NCBI RefSeq assembly: GCF_002554705.1
Contig: NZ_PDEP01000010.1
Coordinates: 62,001-126,000 of the forward strand
Direction: 5' to 3'
Source: Longimonas halophila
Lineage (GTDB): Bacteria > Bacteroidota > Rhodothermia > Rhodothermales > Salinibacteraceae
Length of the DNA stretch: 64,000 bases
Shown here: in pieces, positions 1 through 8,574 of the stretch
Numbering within the stretch: position 1 is the first letter of the stretch
How the letters are laid out: every line of letters begins with the position of its first letter
Made by a program: the position numbers and the translations under genes
The notes under the pieces: model-generated
The model's input: only the letters and a program-made list of their open reading frames with translations
What the model was told of the DNA's origin: nothing
The model's database searches: none

Positions 1-518
1 CCGGCATCCCTGCGCTCTTGCGGGATGCGTTTGCATTGCCGCTGTGGGAGGGGACCACCAACGTGATGTCGCTCATTGCCCTGCGTACGCTGCGCCGCGA
101 TGGGCGCCTGGAGGCGGTGCACAATGAAATCAAACGCTGTGCCGATGCGGTCGATACGCCCGCGCTTCAGCACGCCATGAAACAGGCGCAAGACGCATTT
201 AAGGCGGCGGTGCAGTGGCTTGCGGATACGCTTGAACATCGGGGCGAGAAGGCGCTGGAGGCCGGGGCCCGGCGCTTTGCGTACACCATTGCCCACGCGC
301 TGGAGGCCGCGCTGCTCATTCGCCATGCGCAGTGGGCCATTCAAGACGAGGGGCGCCGCCCCATTGCCGTAGCCGAGTACTTTACAGCAAAAGGCATCAA
401 TCACATTGCCCGCCGCGCGCACTACGACGGCTACATGCTGGCGAAAGACTTCAACCGGCAGTCGCTTTTCCAGAGCGAGGCCCCCATCGATACGGGATCG
501 CAGAAGGCGGCCCTCTGA
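1..518 (+). CDS. Acyl-CoA dehydrogenase, C-terminal part (5' end outside window)
   Basis: The reading frame is open from the first bases, so the start lies before the window. The visible 172 residues carry LPLWEGTTNV, the [IL]WEGTTNV signature near the flavin/substrate pocket of acyl-CoA dehydrogenases, followed by an alpha-helical C-terminal domain rich in Ala, Arg and Glu. The family oxidises acyl-CoA thioesters to enoyl-CoA and passes electrons to an electron-transfer flavoprotein. Which acyl chain is used cannot be told from this fragment. The next gene on the strand starts 163 bp later and looks unrelated. Confidence 0.85.
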   Translation, partial: GIPALLRDAFALPLWEGTTNVMSLIALRTLRRDGRLEAVHNEIKRCADAVDTPALQHAMKQAQDAFKAAVQWLADTLEHRGEKALEAGARRFAYTIAHALEAALLIRHAQWAIQDEGRRPIAVAEYFTAKGINHIARRAHYDGYMLAKDFNRQSLFQSEAPIDTGSQKAAL

Positions 519-681
519 TGCATTCGGGACATGCTGAATACAACAAATCACACGCAGCCTGGAGGGGCCTCCCGCCCTTTGGGCTGTTGTGTTTGAACTC
601 GCATAAGCTAATCTGCGGACACCGAAGCGCGCAGTCGCGTATGAATGCCTGTCGAACTGGATTCCCCGGCCCCACGCTGCT

Positions 682-1260
682 ATGCCGTCCTCGCAAACGC
701 TCGATGTTGCGACGCTACCCATTCCCGAGAAGGAGCGCTACACGTATGCCGACTATGCCGAGTTGCCGGAAAGTGCGCCCTACGAACTGATTGCTGGATC
801 CCTCGTCATGGCGCCTTTGCCCACATTTCAGCACCAGCAGGTATCGCTTCGTTTGTCCACCGCACTGTTTCGTTATGTCGAGGCCCACGGAAGTGGCACC
901 GTCGTTGCGGCTCCAATGGATGTAATGCTTGCAGAAGATACCACCGTACAGCCCGATCTGGTGTATATTTCCAGTGCGCAGCGTGAGATTATCGGCGAAC
1001 AGCGGATTGAAGGCGCTCCTGATCTCATTGCCGAGATCTTGTCACCATCCACCGCACACCGCGATGTGGGGATCAAGAAGCGGCTGTATGAGCAATACGG
1101 CGTACGCGAGTACTGGACGCTCGACCCGGAGTCGCAGGCGGTGGAGGTGCACACAAACACCGATGCCGGGTTCACGCAGCATGCGCGTGTGGTGAAGGCG
1201 GGGGCAGTAGCCTCTACCGTTATCAACGGCTTCGAGGTCGATGTGGCGAATCTTTTTTAG
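682..1260 (+). CDS. Uma2-family (DUF820) PD-(D/E)xK nuclease-like protein
   Basis: A 192-residue protein with the Uma2/DUF820 pattern: YELIAG near residue 35, VQPDLVYI with Asp92, GAPDLIAEILSPST with Asp114 and Glu118, then the Lys132-Lys133 pair and EYWTLDP. The Asp, Glu and Lys positions fit a restriction-endonuclease-like active site. The family is very abundant in cyanobacteria, Chloroflexi and some Bacteroidota, usually as scattered stand-alone genes of unknown biological role. No partner toxin, antitoxin or transposase lies beside it. The ATG at 682 gives the usual family length. The fold assignment is firm; nuclease activity is inferred. Confidence 0.85.
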   Translation: MPSSQTLDVATLPIPEKERYTYADYAELPESAPYELIAGSLVMAPLPTFQHQQVSLRLSTALFRYVEAHGSGTVVAAPMDVMLAEDTTVQPDLVYISSAQREIIGEQRIEGAPDLIAEILSPSTAHRDVGIKKRLYEQYGVREYWTLDPESQAVEVHTNTDAGFTQHARVVKAGAVASTVINGFEVDVANLF

Positions 1261-1327
1261 GGAGGCGGACCGTTCGCGGCATAGCAAGACGTGCGCGCAT
1301 CCAGCAAACAATAACGCAGAACCACTT

Positions 1328-2257
1328 ATGCGGCATTACTCAGAGCAGGAAATCCAGGCGATCTTTCGTCGCGCCACCGAGCGGCAGGAAGCAACAGATG
1401 CAACGTCCCCACGCCACGGGTTGACCCTGGACGAGTTGAAAGCCATTGGCAGTGAGTCAGGCATTGCACCGTCTCACATTGAAGCCGCCGCGCGCGATAT
1501 TGAGCAAGGCCGTGTGCCCCAGAAGCCGCCGACAGGGATCGAGCGGTTCTATGGCATGCCAGCGACGGTACATGCCGAGCGTGTGCTTCCTGGACGTATG
1601 GACGACACCACATGGGGCTATGCCATTGACACGCTGCGCTCCGTGTTCAACACACGCGGACAGGCCGAGACGATTGGGCCCATTCGCGAGTGGAAGGCGT
1701 TTACGTCGTCTGGCTTCGACTACCAGGCGTTGCTGGCCGATGACACGTGGTACACCATGCTTGAAGGACTGAACCTGACGGACAATAAAACGCGCAGTCC
1801 GGTACATGTCGAGGTCAAGCCCAAGGGGGATGATACGCGTATTTCCATGACGTACCAGATGCCCGCGTCGCGTCTGTGGGAGGGGCCCGGTGTGGGGGGC
1901 GCTTTTCTACTCGCTGCGATTGTGACAAGCGTGGTGTTTGCAGTCAACGGGCTCCCGCTGGCGCTCTTCCTGGTGCCCCTTGGGTTGTTGGTGGGAGGCG
2001 GAGGCGCTGTGGCGTACTCTTACCATGCGCATCGCAACGAGATTGAGACCACGAAGCAGCGCATCGATAAGGCGATGGAGCGTGTTGCGTACCTGCATGC
2101 GGAATCCGAACAAGACGAAGAAGAAGTGCATGAGGAGGTGCCGGAGGACGCCTCATTCACGGAGACATCTGCTGAGCTCGACTGGGGCGAACAAGACGAG
2201 TTAGATTCGTCTTCGTCATCAGCCCAGCCCCGAACGCATCGCCGAAAGCGTGCGTAG
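1328..2257 (+). CDS. Hypothetical protein with two membrane segments
   Basis: The open frame extends to 1241, but the ATG at 1328 (MRHYSEQEIQAIFRRA) looks right: the bases before it translate into unconserved-looking sequence and overlap the preceding gene. The 309-residue product has a charged, helical N-terminal part of about 90 residues, a soluble middle region, two hydrophobic segments at about 189-207 and 210-231, a short coiled-coil-like helix, and an acidic tail with Glu/Asp runs and five serines before a basic end. The YSEQEIxxIxxRAxE start resembles short regulatory modules seen in other Rhodothermia membrane proteins. Function unknown. Confidence 0.7.
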   Translation: MRHYSEQEIQAIFRRATERQEATDATSPRHGLTLDELKAIGSESGIAPSHIEAAARDIEQGRVPQKPPTGIERFYGMPATVHAERVLPGRMDDTTWGYAIDTLRSVFNTRGQAETIGPIREWKAFTSSGFDYQALLADDTWYTMLEGLNLTDNKTRSPVHVEVKPKGDDTRISMTYQMPASRLWEGPGVGGAFLLAAIVTSVVFAVNGLPLALFLVPLGLLVGGGGAVAYSYHAHRNEIETTKQRIDKAMERVAYLHAESEQDEEEVHEEVPEDASFTETSAELDWGEQDELDSSSSSAQPRTHRRKRA

Positions 2258-2313
2258 TTCGGGCTCGTTACCCGGTTCTCTTTTCCTATTTGGTTTCCTT
2301 CCTGTTTTCTGCT

Positions 2314-2811
2314 ATGGCTAATCCCTTTCCCGCCATTGCCCGCCGCTTTGCGCCGTGCCCCGACGACCTGCGCCCTGAGGGCCTCACGCAAGCCATTGGC
2401 GATGCGATTCCGTTTGTAGATACCGCCGGGCTGCGCATCCACACGTACACGCAAGAGGCGGTAACGGTGCAGTTGCAGGCTGAGCGGCGCGTGGCGAATC
2501 ACATCGGCACCATCCATGCGGCGGCGCTGGCATTGCTTGCGGAGACGGCGTCGGGGCTGGTGGTGGCGCTGAATATCTCGGACGAGAGTGTGCCCGTGGT
2601 GCGCACGCTAAATGTGGACTTCCAGCGCCCGGCTTCTGCATCCATTACAGCTACCGCTACGCTCGATACCGAGACGCGCTCACGCTTGCAGAATCGCCCC
2701 ATTGGACGGGTGGATGTGCCGATAGATCTTATGATGGACGACACTACGGTGGTGCAGGCCACTGCGCAGTGGGCCTGGCTGCCCGCCGAGCGGCTGGATC
2801 TGCCCATTTAA
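2314..2811 (+). CDS. Hotdog-fold thioesterase-like protein (DUF4442 type)
   Basis: A 165-residue protein whose NHIGTIHAAALALLAE stretch (around residues 62-77) is the DUF4442/PaaI-like hotdog helix region, followed by a beta-rich half ending in QATAQWAWL. Such proteins are small dimeric acyl-CoA thioesterases or their relatives. The substrate cannot be told. The ATG at 2314 is chosen over an upstream alternative start at 2290 because the family begins close to the MANPFPAIARR sequence. The gene points toward the convergent M15 peptidase gene, with a palindromic repeat between the two. Confidence 0.75.
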   Translation: MANPFPAIARRFAPCPDDLRPEGLTQAIGDAIPFVDTAGLRIHTYTQEAVTVQLQAERRVANHIGTIHAAALALLAETASGLVVALNISDESVPVVRTLNVDFQRPASASITATATLDTETRSRLQNRPIGRVDVPIDLMMDDTTVVQATAQWAWLPAERLDLPI

Positions 2812-2849
2812 CGTAGTGTGCGGGTTTTCCATTTTCCTTTCGGGGCGCG

Positions 2850-2928
2850 CATCCCCCTTTGTCGCTGCGCGACATTTCCCCCTTCGCGAAGGGGGAAACG
2901 CCCGAACAACGTGAGGGAATGGGGGATG
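2850..2928. repeat. Nested palindromic repeat, copy 1
   Basis: Outer arms CATCCCCC (2850-2857) and GGGGGATG (2921-2928) enclose a small GTCGC/GCGAC hairpin (2861-2873) and a perfect 24-nt palindrome at 2875-2898, whose left half is TTTCCCCCTTCG. A second element with the same nested C-run/G-run architecture but different bases lies at 16650-16715. It sits between two convergent genes and could act as a bidirectional terminator; the architecture also fits a dispersed palindromic repeat. Confidence 0.7.
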
Positions 2929-3007
2929 TCAGGGCCGCGTATTCTACCGAAAGGCGATTAACAAAGAAGGAAAGAAACCTGCACATGCCGTCATTTAGGA
3001 AGCCGCG

Positions 3008-3976
3008 TTACCAGCGAGCGCGCTGGCCCCGCAGATCCACATGCACAAATGGACCCCGGTGCGGTGCCGATCCATACACGCCCATGCCGCCCACGTACGC
3101 CTCGCCGTTTTCGGCTTTCACTGCATCTACGATATCAGCCAGGAGTTCAGCATCGGCCTCGGTGACGCGTCCGGTGCCGGTCAGGTCATCCATGCGGGCA
3201 TTGCCGGTGGCATCCACAAAGATATCGGCTGCATCGCCATACAGGTGGCGGCTGTAGGTGCTGGTGTTGCCAATGGCACGGTTGTAATGCGGGGTGCGAA
3301 ATCCGCTCATGATGTACAGCGTTGGGATGTCGTGGCCCCGTTCGCGCACGGTGGCGAGCACGTCCTCCAGAAGCTGCAACAGGCGGGTGTCAAGCAGCAC
3401 AAATTGCGGAAGGGCATCAGTCTGTTTGCACAGAAATTGCTCCAGGCGGAAGTGCGGAGCTACCTGTGTTGTGCGCGTCTCTTCGGTGACCCGAATGAAG
3501 CCCTCGGGCCGCTCATACGTCTCCAGTCCACGGCGCGGCTCCGATTCGTAGCGTCCGATGCGGTAGCCATCGAGGTGCGTACCGTCGTGGTCCCACGGCT
3601 CCAGCACAAACACCTGAAGTTGTATGGAGGCATCGTTGGCCCCATGCACGACAAGTGGATACAGGCCCGGGACATCGGGCGCGATGAACGACCACGGCGC
3701 ATCGCCAGGGCTCCATGTGGTGGTGTCGGCAGGTGTCTCAATGCGGTAGGAGGACGAGGCGTCGCGTCCTTCAACCGAAACAGGTACCGTGTCGCCAGGC
3801 ATAACAGTCACGGCCATGATGGAGGCGCTGATGGCGTGGTCGCCGAAGCGGACCGTGAAGGGGGATGCGGGATCAGTTGGTTGCACAACCGTTGGGGAAG
3901 CAGGGAGGGGCAATACGCCTCCAAAGACCCAGACAATCCCGACAAGAAAGATCCAAATGGAACGCGTCTGATGCAC
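3008..3976 (-). CDS. Secreted M15-family D,D-carboxypeptidase-like peptidase
   Basis: A 322-residue protein with an N-terminal hydrophobic export segment (IWIFLVGIVWVFGGV) and a beta-rich region to about residue 165. The C-terminal catalytic domain resembles peptidase M15_3: YIMSGFRTPHYN, SRHLYGDAADIFVD (His and Asp zinc ligands) and a final FVHVDLRG (third His). Relatives cut D-Ala containing crosslinks or stem peptides of peptidoglycan. It is divergent from an L,D-transpeptidase gene, so the two probably remodel the wall together. The front domain (about 45-165), mostly predicted beta strands, was not recognised. Confidence 0.85.
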   Translation of the reverse strand: MHQTRSIWIFLVGIVWVFGGVLPLPASPTVVQPTDPASPFTVRFGDHAISASIMAVTVMPGDTVPVSVEGRDASSSYRIETPADTTTWSPGDAPWSFIAPDVPGLYPLVVHGANDASIQLQVFVLEPWDHDGTHLDGYRIGRYESEPRRGLETYERPEGFIRVTEETRTTQVAPHFRLEQFLCKQTDALPQFVLLDTRLLQLLEDVLATVRERGHDIPTLYIMSGFRTPHYNRAIGNTSTYSRHLYGDAADIFVDATGNARMDDLTGTGRVTEADAELLADIVDAVKAENGEAYVGGMGVYGSAPHRGPFVHVDLRGQRARW

Positions 3977-4098
3977 CGTATTGCGGACAGATGAGTGAAA
4001 GAAGGGGGCTTCTGCTTCACCCCGTAGACATACCTTCGGTTCCGTTTACGTGCGCGACGCGATGGACACGAAAGCATGCTCGTTCGTATATTCAATAG

Positions 4099-4106
4099 TA
4101 CATTTG
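4099..4106 (+). promoter_or_regulatory. Candidate Bacteroidota-type -7 box (TACATTTG)
   Basis: TACATTTG matches the TAnnTTTG -7 consensus described for Bacteroidota and lies 26 bp before the ATG of the L,D-transpeptidase gene. No TTG sits at the expected -33 distance, so this is only a half match. Whether this lineage uses the consensus is not shown here. Confidence 0.3.
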
Positions 4107-4132
4107 CATCCCTCAATCGAGAAGTAAACAGT

Positions 4133-5896
4133 ATGCACACAGCGCGTTACATCATAGCGGTCGGAATTGTAGGGGGGTTTTTGGGATTGGCCCCGCTGGG
4201 CATAGGAGGGCTTCATGCCCAGCCGTCTGACGAGGCGGCTCCCTCCAACTTCCGCGATGCGCTTCGCGCTCGCACCGAGGTGCTTCAGCACAGTTCGGCC
4301 GCGCAACTCGACGCTGCAGAGGATCCCATCCACACAGCGGCTACGCTAACCGCGTACTATGCCAACCACGACTTTGTACCCGTGTGGGTCACCGAGCGCG
4401 GGCCGCGTATGCGGGTGCACAGCCTGCGGAATGCGCTTCGGCGTGCGGACCGGGAGGGGCTTTCGCCTGCTGACTACCACGTTGAAGCGCTGCAATCGAC
4501 GTTGGCTGAACTACGCACCGAAGAGGACGCGGACCGGCGACAGGCACTGCTCGTGGATCTGGAAATTCAGGCGACAGAGGCATTTCTGCTGTACGGCATG
4601 CACCTGCTAACGGGGCGGGTGGATCCGGAGGAGCTTGCGCCTTCCTGGAATATCCAGCCGCGCCGCGCCGATCTGGTTGCTGTGCTGGACGCCATTGCGA
4701 CCAAACAGCAGCGCGTGCACAGCGCACTCGACACGCTACGCCCGGACGATCCGGGATACAGTACATTGGTCGAGGCGCTGCGTACGTATCGCGGGTATGC
4801 GGAGGAGGGCGGCTGGACGCCTATCGACGCGGGACCAAGCCTGAAGCAGGAAGATCAGGGCGAGCGCGTAGCTCAGTTGCGCTCACGCTTGGCGATAACC
4901 GACGCTCCCGTTCCCGACACTACGAATCCCGACACTACGGATGCATATTTCGATGACCACCTGCATGAGGCCGTCGTGGTGTTTCAGGAGCGCCACGGAC
5001 TGACCCCCGATGGGGTGGTTGGGCCTGCTACCTTACGAGCCCTGAACGTATCAGCGGAGGCGCGCGCCGAGCAAGTACGCGTCAACCTGGAGCGCTGGCG
5101 GTGGCTGCCCACCGACCTGGGCGCGCGGCATGTACGCGTAAACATTGCAGCGTTTGAGCTGGAAGTGGTTGAAGATGACGAACCGGTGCTCAACATGCGA
5201 GTTGTGGTGGGCCGCCCGTATCGCCAAACGCCCGTCTTTTCGGATGCCATTTCATACCTGGTGCTGAGTCCATACTGGCACGTGCCGAACAGCATCGCCA
5301 CCCGTGACAAACTGCCCGAGTTTCAGCGCGATCCGTCGCTGGTTACGCGCCAAGGATTTCAGGTGTTCGACAGCTGGAGCGCACAGGCGCAGCCGCTCGA
5401 TCCGCTTGCTATTAACTGGGGTGAACTTTCGGAACGCACATTTCCGTACCGGCTGCGTCAGAATCCCAGCCCAGCCAATGCGTTGGGCCGCGTCAAGTTC
5501 ATGTTTCCAAACCCACATAATGTCTATCTGCACGACACCCCCACCCGCAGTACCTTTGCGCAGGCTGAGCGCGGATTTAGCTCGGGATGCATCCGCCTGG
5601 AGCATCCGTTGGAGCTGGCAGAGTACCTACTCAGTGACGTTCCGGGATGGGACCGCGCACGCATTGACCGCAATGCCCAGCGTACCGAGGAGGCGACCGT
5701 TGTGCTGCCCGAGCGGGTGCCGGTACATTTGCTCTACAGCACCGCCTGGGCCGACGCTGATGGCGTGGTGCACTTTCGCAACGATGTGTATGACCGGGAC
5801 AAAGCGGTTGGGCATGCGCTTGATAACGAAGGGGCATCGTCCTGGAGCTCGGTGAGCCGCTCAGAGCCCAGAGTAAGAAATCAAAACAGGCTCTGA
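4133..5896 (+). CDS. L,D-transpeptidase (YcbB/LdtD-like, YkuD catalytic domain)
   Basis: The 587-residue product starts at the ATG at 4133, which leads straight into a signal peptide (YIIAVGIVGGFLGLAPLGI, then HAQ). It follows the YcbB layout: an N-terminal scaffold region, a peptidoglycan-binding domain near residues 240-310 (AVVVFQERHGLTPDGVVGP), and a C-terminal YkuD domain with HDTP and SSGCIRLEHP, in which Cys486 is the nucleophile. It forms 3-3 crosslinks or attaches proteins in the periplasm. Its last 13 or more codons (RSEPRVRNQNRL) derive from a MITE-like repeat end, and the stop codon TGA is the repeat's apparent target duplication. Confidence 0.92.
   Translation: MHTARYIIAVGIVGGFLGLAPLGIGGLHAQPSDEAAPSNFRDALRARTEVLQHSSAAQLDAAEDPIHTAATLTAYYANHDFVPVWVTERGPRMRVHSLRNALRRADREGLSPADYHVEALQSTLAELRTEEDADRRQALLVDLEIQATEAFLLYGMHLLTGRVDPEELAPSWNIQPRRADLVAVLDAIATKQQRVHSALDTLRPDDPGYSTLVEALRTYRGYAEEGGWTPIDAGPSLKQEDQGERVAQLRSRLAITDAPVPDTTNPDTTDAYFDDHLHEAVVVFQERHGLTPDGVVGPATLRALNVSAEARAEQVRVNLERWRWLPTDLGARHVRVNIAAFELEVVEDDEPVLNMRVVVGRPYRQTPVFSDAISYLVLSPYWHVPNSIATRDKLPEFQRDPSLVTRQGFQVFDSWSAQAQPLDPLAINWGELSERTFPYRLRQNPSPANALGRVKFMFPNPHNVYLHDTPTRSTFAQAERGFSSGCIRLEHPLELAEYLLSDVPGWDRARIDRNAQRTEEATVVLPERVPVHLLYSTAWADADGVVHFRNDVYDRDKAVGHALDNEGASSWSSVSRSEPRVRNQNRL
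5829..5893 (+). mobile_element. Truncated end of the TNA-flanked MITE-like repeat (copy C)
   Basis: Bases 5855-5893 match the right end of the complete copy at 26659-26697 with few differences, ending AAATCAAAACAGG-CTC, followed by TGA. Weaker similarity (AGGGGCAT...) may extend left to about 5829. The left end of the element is missing. The copy lies inside the 3' end of the L,D-transpeptidase coding sequence and supplies its last codons. Confidence 0.65.
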
Positions 5897-6062
5897 ACAA
5901 CGAGGAGATGTTTCGACGCGCTTCGGGCCTTGTAGGCCCTTCACTTGCACTCTGAAAGCACTTCTTCCCTCCGGTCAGGGCGCCCAACATGACAGAAAAT
6001 GGGGGGTGAGATACTTCAGTGCGAAGTAACTCCACACCACAATATGCAGGTGTAACAGAGCA

Positions 6063-6653
6063 TTACACGACATCATCCTCGTTTTCGCTGTTCGCTACAT
6101 CATCCGTACTATCGTACTGATCGGGGCTCATCGCCACCATCATCTCGCGAAGGGGACGCATCTGGTTGAACGACAGGTTGATGTCGGTACTGCCGATCTG
6201 GATCGACATTCCACGGCTTCGTAGCAACTGGCGAAACTCGTCGATCGGCATGGTCAGGCGCATAAACTCGCCGATGCCCACAAGCTCCGGGTCCTCGCGT
6301 GTCGACACGTTATTCCACGTGCGGCTCCAGCTATCCGTGGAAATCGTGACGTTATCGTAGTCGAGCCAGCTTACGTTGCGGGTGGCGCTGGAGAGCAAAA
6401 TACGTACAGAATTGGGGGTACAGTTTTGCCCCTGGCACTCGGCTTGGCCCTTTATGTAGATAATTTGCTCGCCCGAAGAGCCAAGTCCGCTGCCGCCGCG
6501 CGTAATGCGAATGGGGTCGGTTTCGAAAAGTGTCTGGTTCTCGTTAGCATTATATGAGGTCGAGATGTCGCTGCTTGTGGCACAGCCTGCGAGCGGAATG
6601 AGCAGAGCAGGAAGCAGCAACCTAAGAGTCCATCTCTGTAGAAAGGAATACAT
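6063..6653 (-). CDS. Hypothetical lipoprotein
   Basis: The ATG at 6653 gives a 196-residue product with a lipoprotein signal: MYSFLQRW, a hydrophobic stretch, then LIPLAGC. Upstream codons in the open frame look unconserved. After the lipid-attached Cys comes a Ser/Thr/Asn-rich linker, a pair of cysteines (AECQGQNCTPNS) that could form a disulfide, a beta-rich domain and an acidic tail (SENEDDVV). It resembles no family I recognise. It lies just downstream of the degenerate NtrC-like gene on the same strand, 114 bp away, so co-transcription is possible. Confidence 0.6.
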   Translation of the reverse strand: MYSFLQRWTLRLLLPALLIPLAGCATSSDISTSYNANENQTLFETDPIRITRGGSGLGSSGEQIIYIKGQAECQGQNCTPNSVRILLSSATRNVSWLDYDNVTISTDSWSRTWNNVSTREDPELVGIGEFMRLTMPIDEFRQLLRSRGMSIQIGSTDINLSFNQMRPLREMMVAMSPDQYDSTDDVANSENEDDVV

Positions 6654-6767
6654 AGAAAACGAAGGAATGATGCACAAATCAATACGACTTGAAACCATAG
6701 TAGTTATCGCATTCCACAAAATCAACAGCCATCAATGCAGCAAAATGTGAGCAGAAGGCATCAGGAA

Positions 6768-8324
6768 TCAAGGCGGGGTGGTCCTATCTGAAGTCAGATG
6801 GCTGGCTACATGCGAAATGGTGGCAGGAGGAATGCCAAGTGCCCGAGCCGCCTGTTTAATGTCACCCTCACACACATCCAGCGCGTGCTCGATTGCAAGA
6901 ATTTGCAACTCTCCCATTGGTATGATCGCATCAGGTGCGCGAACGGCAACACGCTCAAGTGGGGTTTTGCGCCGCGTCTTGGGGGGAGTGTCAGGCGGTG
7001 GCGAATCGACTGCAGACACCGTGAGCGCCTGCAGATCGAACAGGGAACGTGAGGGGGCGTCGGAGGGCGCGTCGCTTTCGTGCTCCTTGTCTGTAGAAGA
7101 CATTGGAGGCTGTTTCTCTGACGGGGCGGAGTCCGTCGTAGGTGGCGTATGATCAGAAGCGCCTACAGGCATTGCAGGAGCATTCTCCGGTAGATTCTCG
7201 TCGTCCTCATGGGGGAAAAGGTCGGCTACGGTAAGTTCGAATCCGTGAGCGGTACGTAGTCCGCGATCAATGGCCGATTCGAGTTCGCGATAGTTACCCG
7301 GCCAGTCGTATTCCATAAGGTACTTCATCGCCGGAACGGAAAACGAGATAGGATCGCCCGGTGCCGAGCGGGTTTTGTCGCGCAGAAGCTGTTGGGCGAT
7401 CAGCAGCAGATCCTCGGTGCGGGTGCGCAGGGCAGGCAAAGAGATGACATGCTGTGCAATCAGATCGTAGAGATCCGTGGAAAATGAGGCGTTATTGGCC
7501 AGCTCCTTGGGGGAATGGAAGGTGCTAAACACGAGGCGAGCAGGAAACGGTGCTTCGGTACGTCCCGCATGGGCAGGGAGGATGCCCGTTTGGGCCAGGG
7601 TACAGAGCGTGCGCTGCACGTCAGGAGGCAGCAGGCTTACGTTATCGATAAACAGCGTGCCTGCTTCAGCACGAGTACAAGCGCCCGGCGTGTCGGCCGT
7701 ACCGAAGAGCGAATCAGAAACGGCCTGATCAGAGAGCACGGCCCCATCGAATGCAACAAAGGGGGCATTAGCACGAGGACTGCCTTCATGCAGGCGCCGG
7801 GCCCACGCCTCCGGCTCCAGTCCCGACTCGGCCCAAAACAGCACTGGGGTATCGGTTTGCTGGGCATGTCGGAGGTGGGAACGCGTACGCCGAATAGCAA
7901 GGCTATCACCGACAAGGGCAAGGCTGCTCGGGGGCGCTACCGGAGGCGCTACCGTCGTCGTATTGCTCCGCGACTGACCAATCCACCATTCCATACGGTC
8001 GAGGTCGGTACGGCCCGCCACCACGACATCGGTTGCCCCGTGCGCGAGGGCTTCGTGAGCGACTTCTGTTTCCTCTGGATGCACCATCAGTAGGATAGGC
8101 ACATCGTTCCAGCCTGCACGCATCGAGGCAATCAGCTGCAGGCCGTCACCGTCGGGCAGGGTGGGCGCCACTACTACGAGGGTAGTTGCTTTGTTGATGG
8201 CGCTGAGTGCTTCGCGTCCAGTATCAACCTGCTTGAGCTCGACCGAGAGCGTCGTTTCCAGCCGGTAGCGCAGCAGGGTGGTATAGGTGGTGTTCGTGCC
8301 AACAAGAAGCACATGGGAAAGCAT
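6768..8324 (-). CDS. NtrC-like regulator with degenerate receiver and AAA+ domains
   Basis: A 518-residue protein with the receiver / AAA+ / Fis-HTH order of sigma-54 activators but nearly every catalytic position lost. The phospho-acceptor Asp is Ala53 (VVVAPTLPDGDGL). The Walker A motif is AESGLEPE (165-172) instead of GESGTGKE, GAFTGA is absent, Walker B is GTLFIDNV, and FRxDLYYRL has become FSTDLYDLI. WPGNYREL (341-348) and the C-terminal HTH (ARALGIPPATISHVASHL) remain. It probably binds DNA without phosphorylation, ATP hydrolysis or sigma-54 remodelling. The ATG at 8324 starts exactly at the receiver fold; a GTG at 8354 is less likely. Confidence 0.85.
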   Translation of the reverse strand: MLSHVLLVGTNTTYTTLLRYRLETTLSVELKQVDTGREALSAINKATTLVVVAPTLPDGDGLQLIASMRAGWNDVPILLMVHPEETEVAHEALAHGATDVVVAGRTDLDRMEWWIGQSRSNTTTVAPPVAPPSSLALVGDSLAIRRTRSHLRHAQQTDTPVLFWAESGLEPEAWARRLHEGSPRANAPFVAFDGAVLSDQAVSDSLFGTADTPGACTRAEAGTLFIDNVSLLPPDVQRTLCTLAQTGILPAHAGRTEAPFPARLVFSTFHSPKELANNASFSTDLYDLIAQHVISLPALRTRTEDLLLIAQQLLRDKTRSAPGDPISFSVPAMKYLMEYDWPGNYRELESAIDRGLRTAHGFELTVADLFPHEDDENLPENAPAMPVGASDHTPPTTDSAPSEKQPPMSSTDKEHESDAPSDAPSRSLFDLQALTVSAVDSPPPDTPPKTRRKTPLERVAVRAPDAIIPMGELQILAIEHALDVCEGDIKQAARALGIPPATISHVASHLTSDRTTPP

Positions 8325-8481
8325 AGAAAGCAGTAAGTCTTGGAAGAACTGCACGGCACCCGGCGTCGGCCTGCAAACGTGGTGCAGTTAGCCTCGGTGT
8401 CGAATTTATTCAATACTAAGTATAAGCGATCAAAATATCAGATGCTTATCTATCTACCCCGTAAAATTTGCGAGATGTGTA

Positions 8482-8515
8482 AAAAGTTACCGCAATAGGT
8501 AAAAGTGTAACTTTT
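8482..8515. promoter_or_regulatory. Inverted repeat in AT-rich intergenic region
   Basis: AAAAGTTAC (8482-8490) and GTAACTTTT (8507-8515) form a perfect 9-bp inverted repeat with a 16-bp spacer, in the AT-rich gap between aroK and the degenerate NtrC-like gene, about 160 bp before the latter's start. It could be an operator for a dimeric regulator or a weak transcript-end hairpin for aroK. Confidence 0.4.
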
Positions 8516-8574
8516 AGGTATAGAAAGACAGGTGGCATACGGACGGAGGTGAGAGAGCACTTGACCAGACATGG

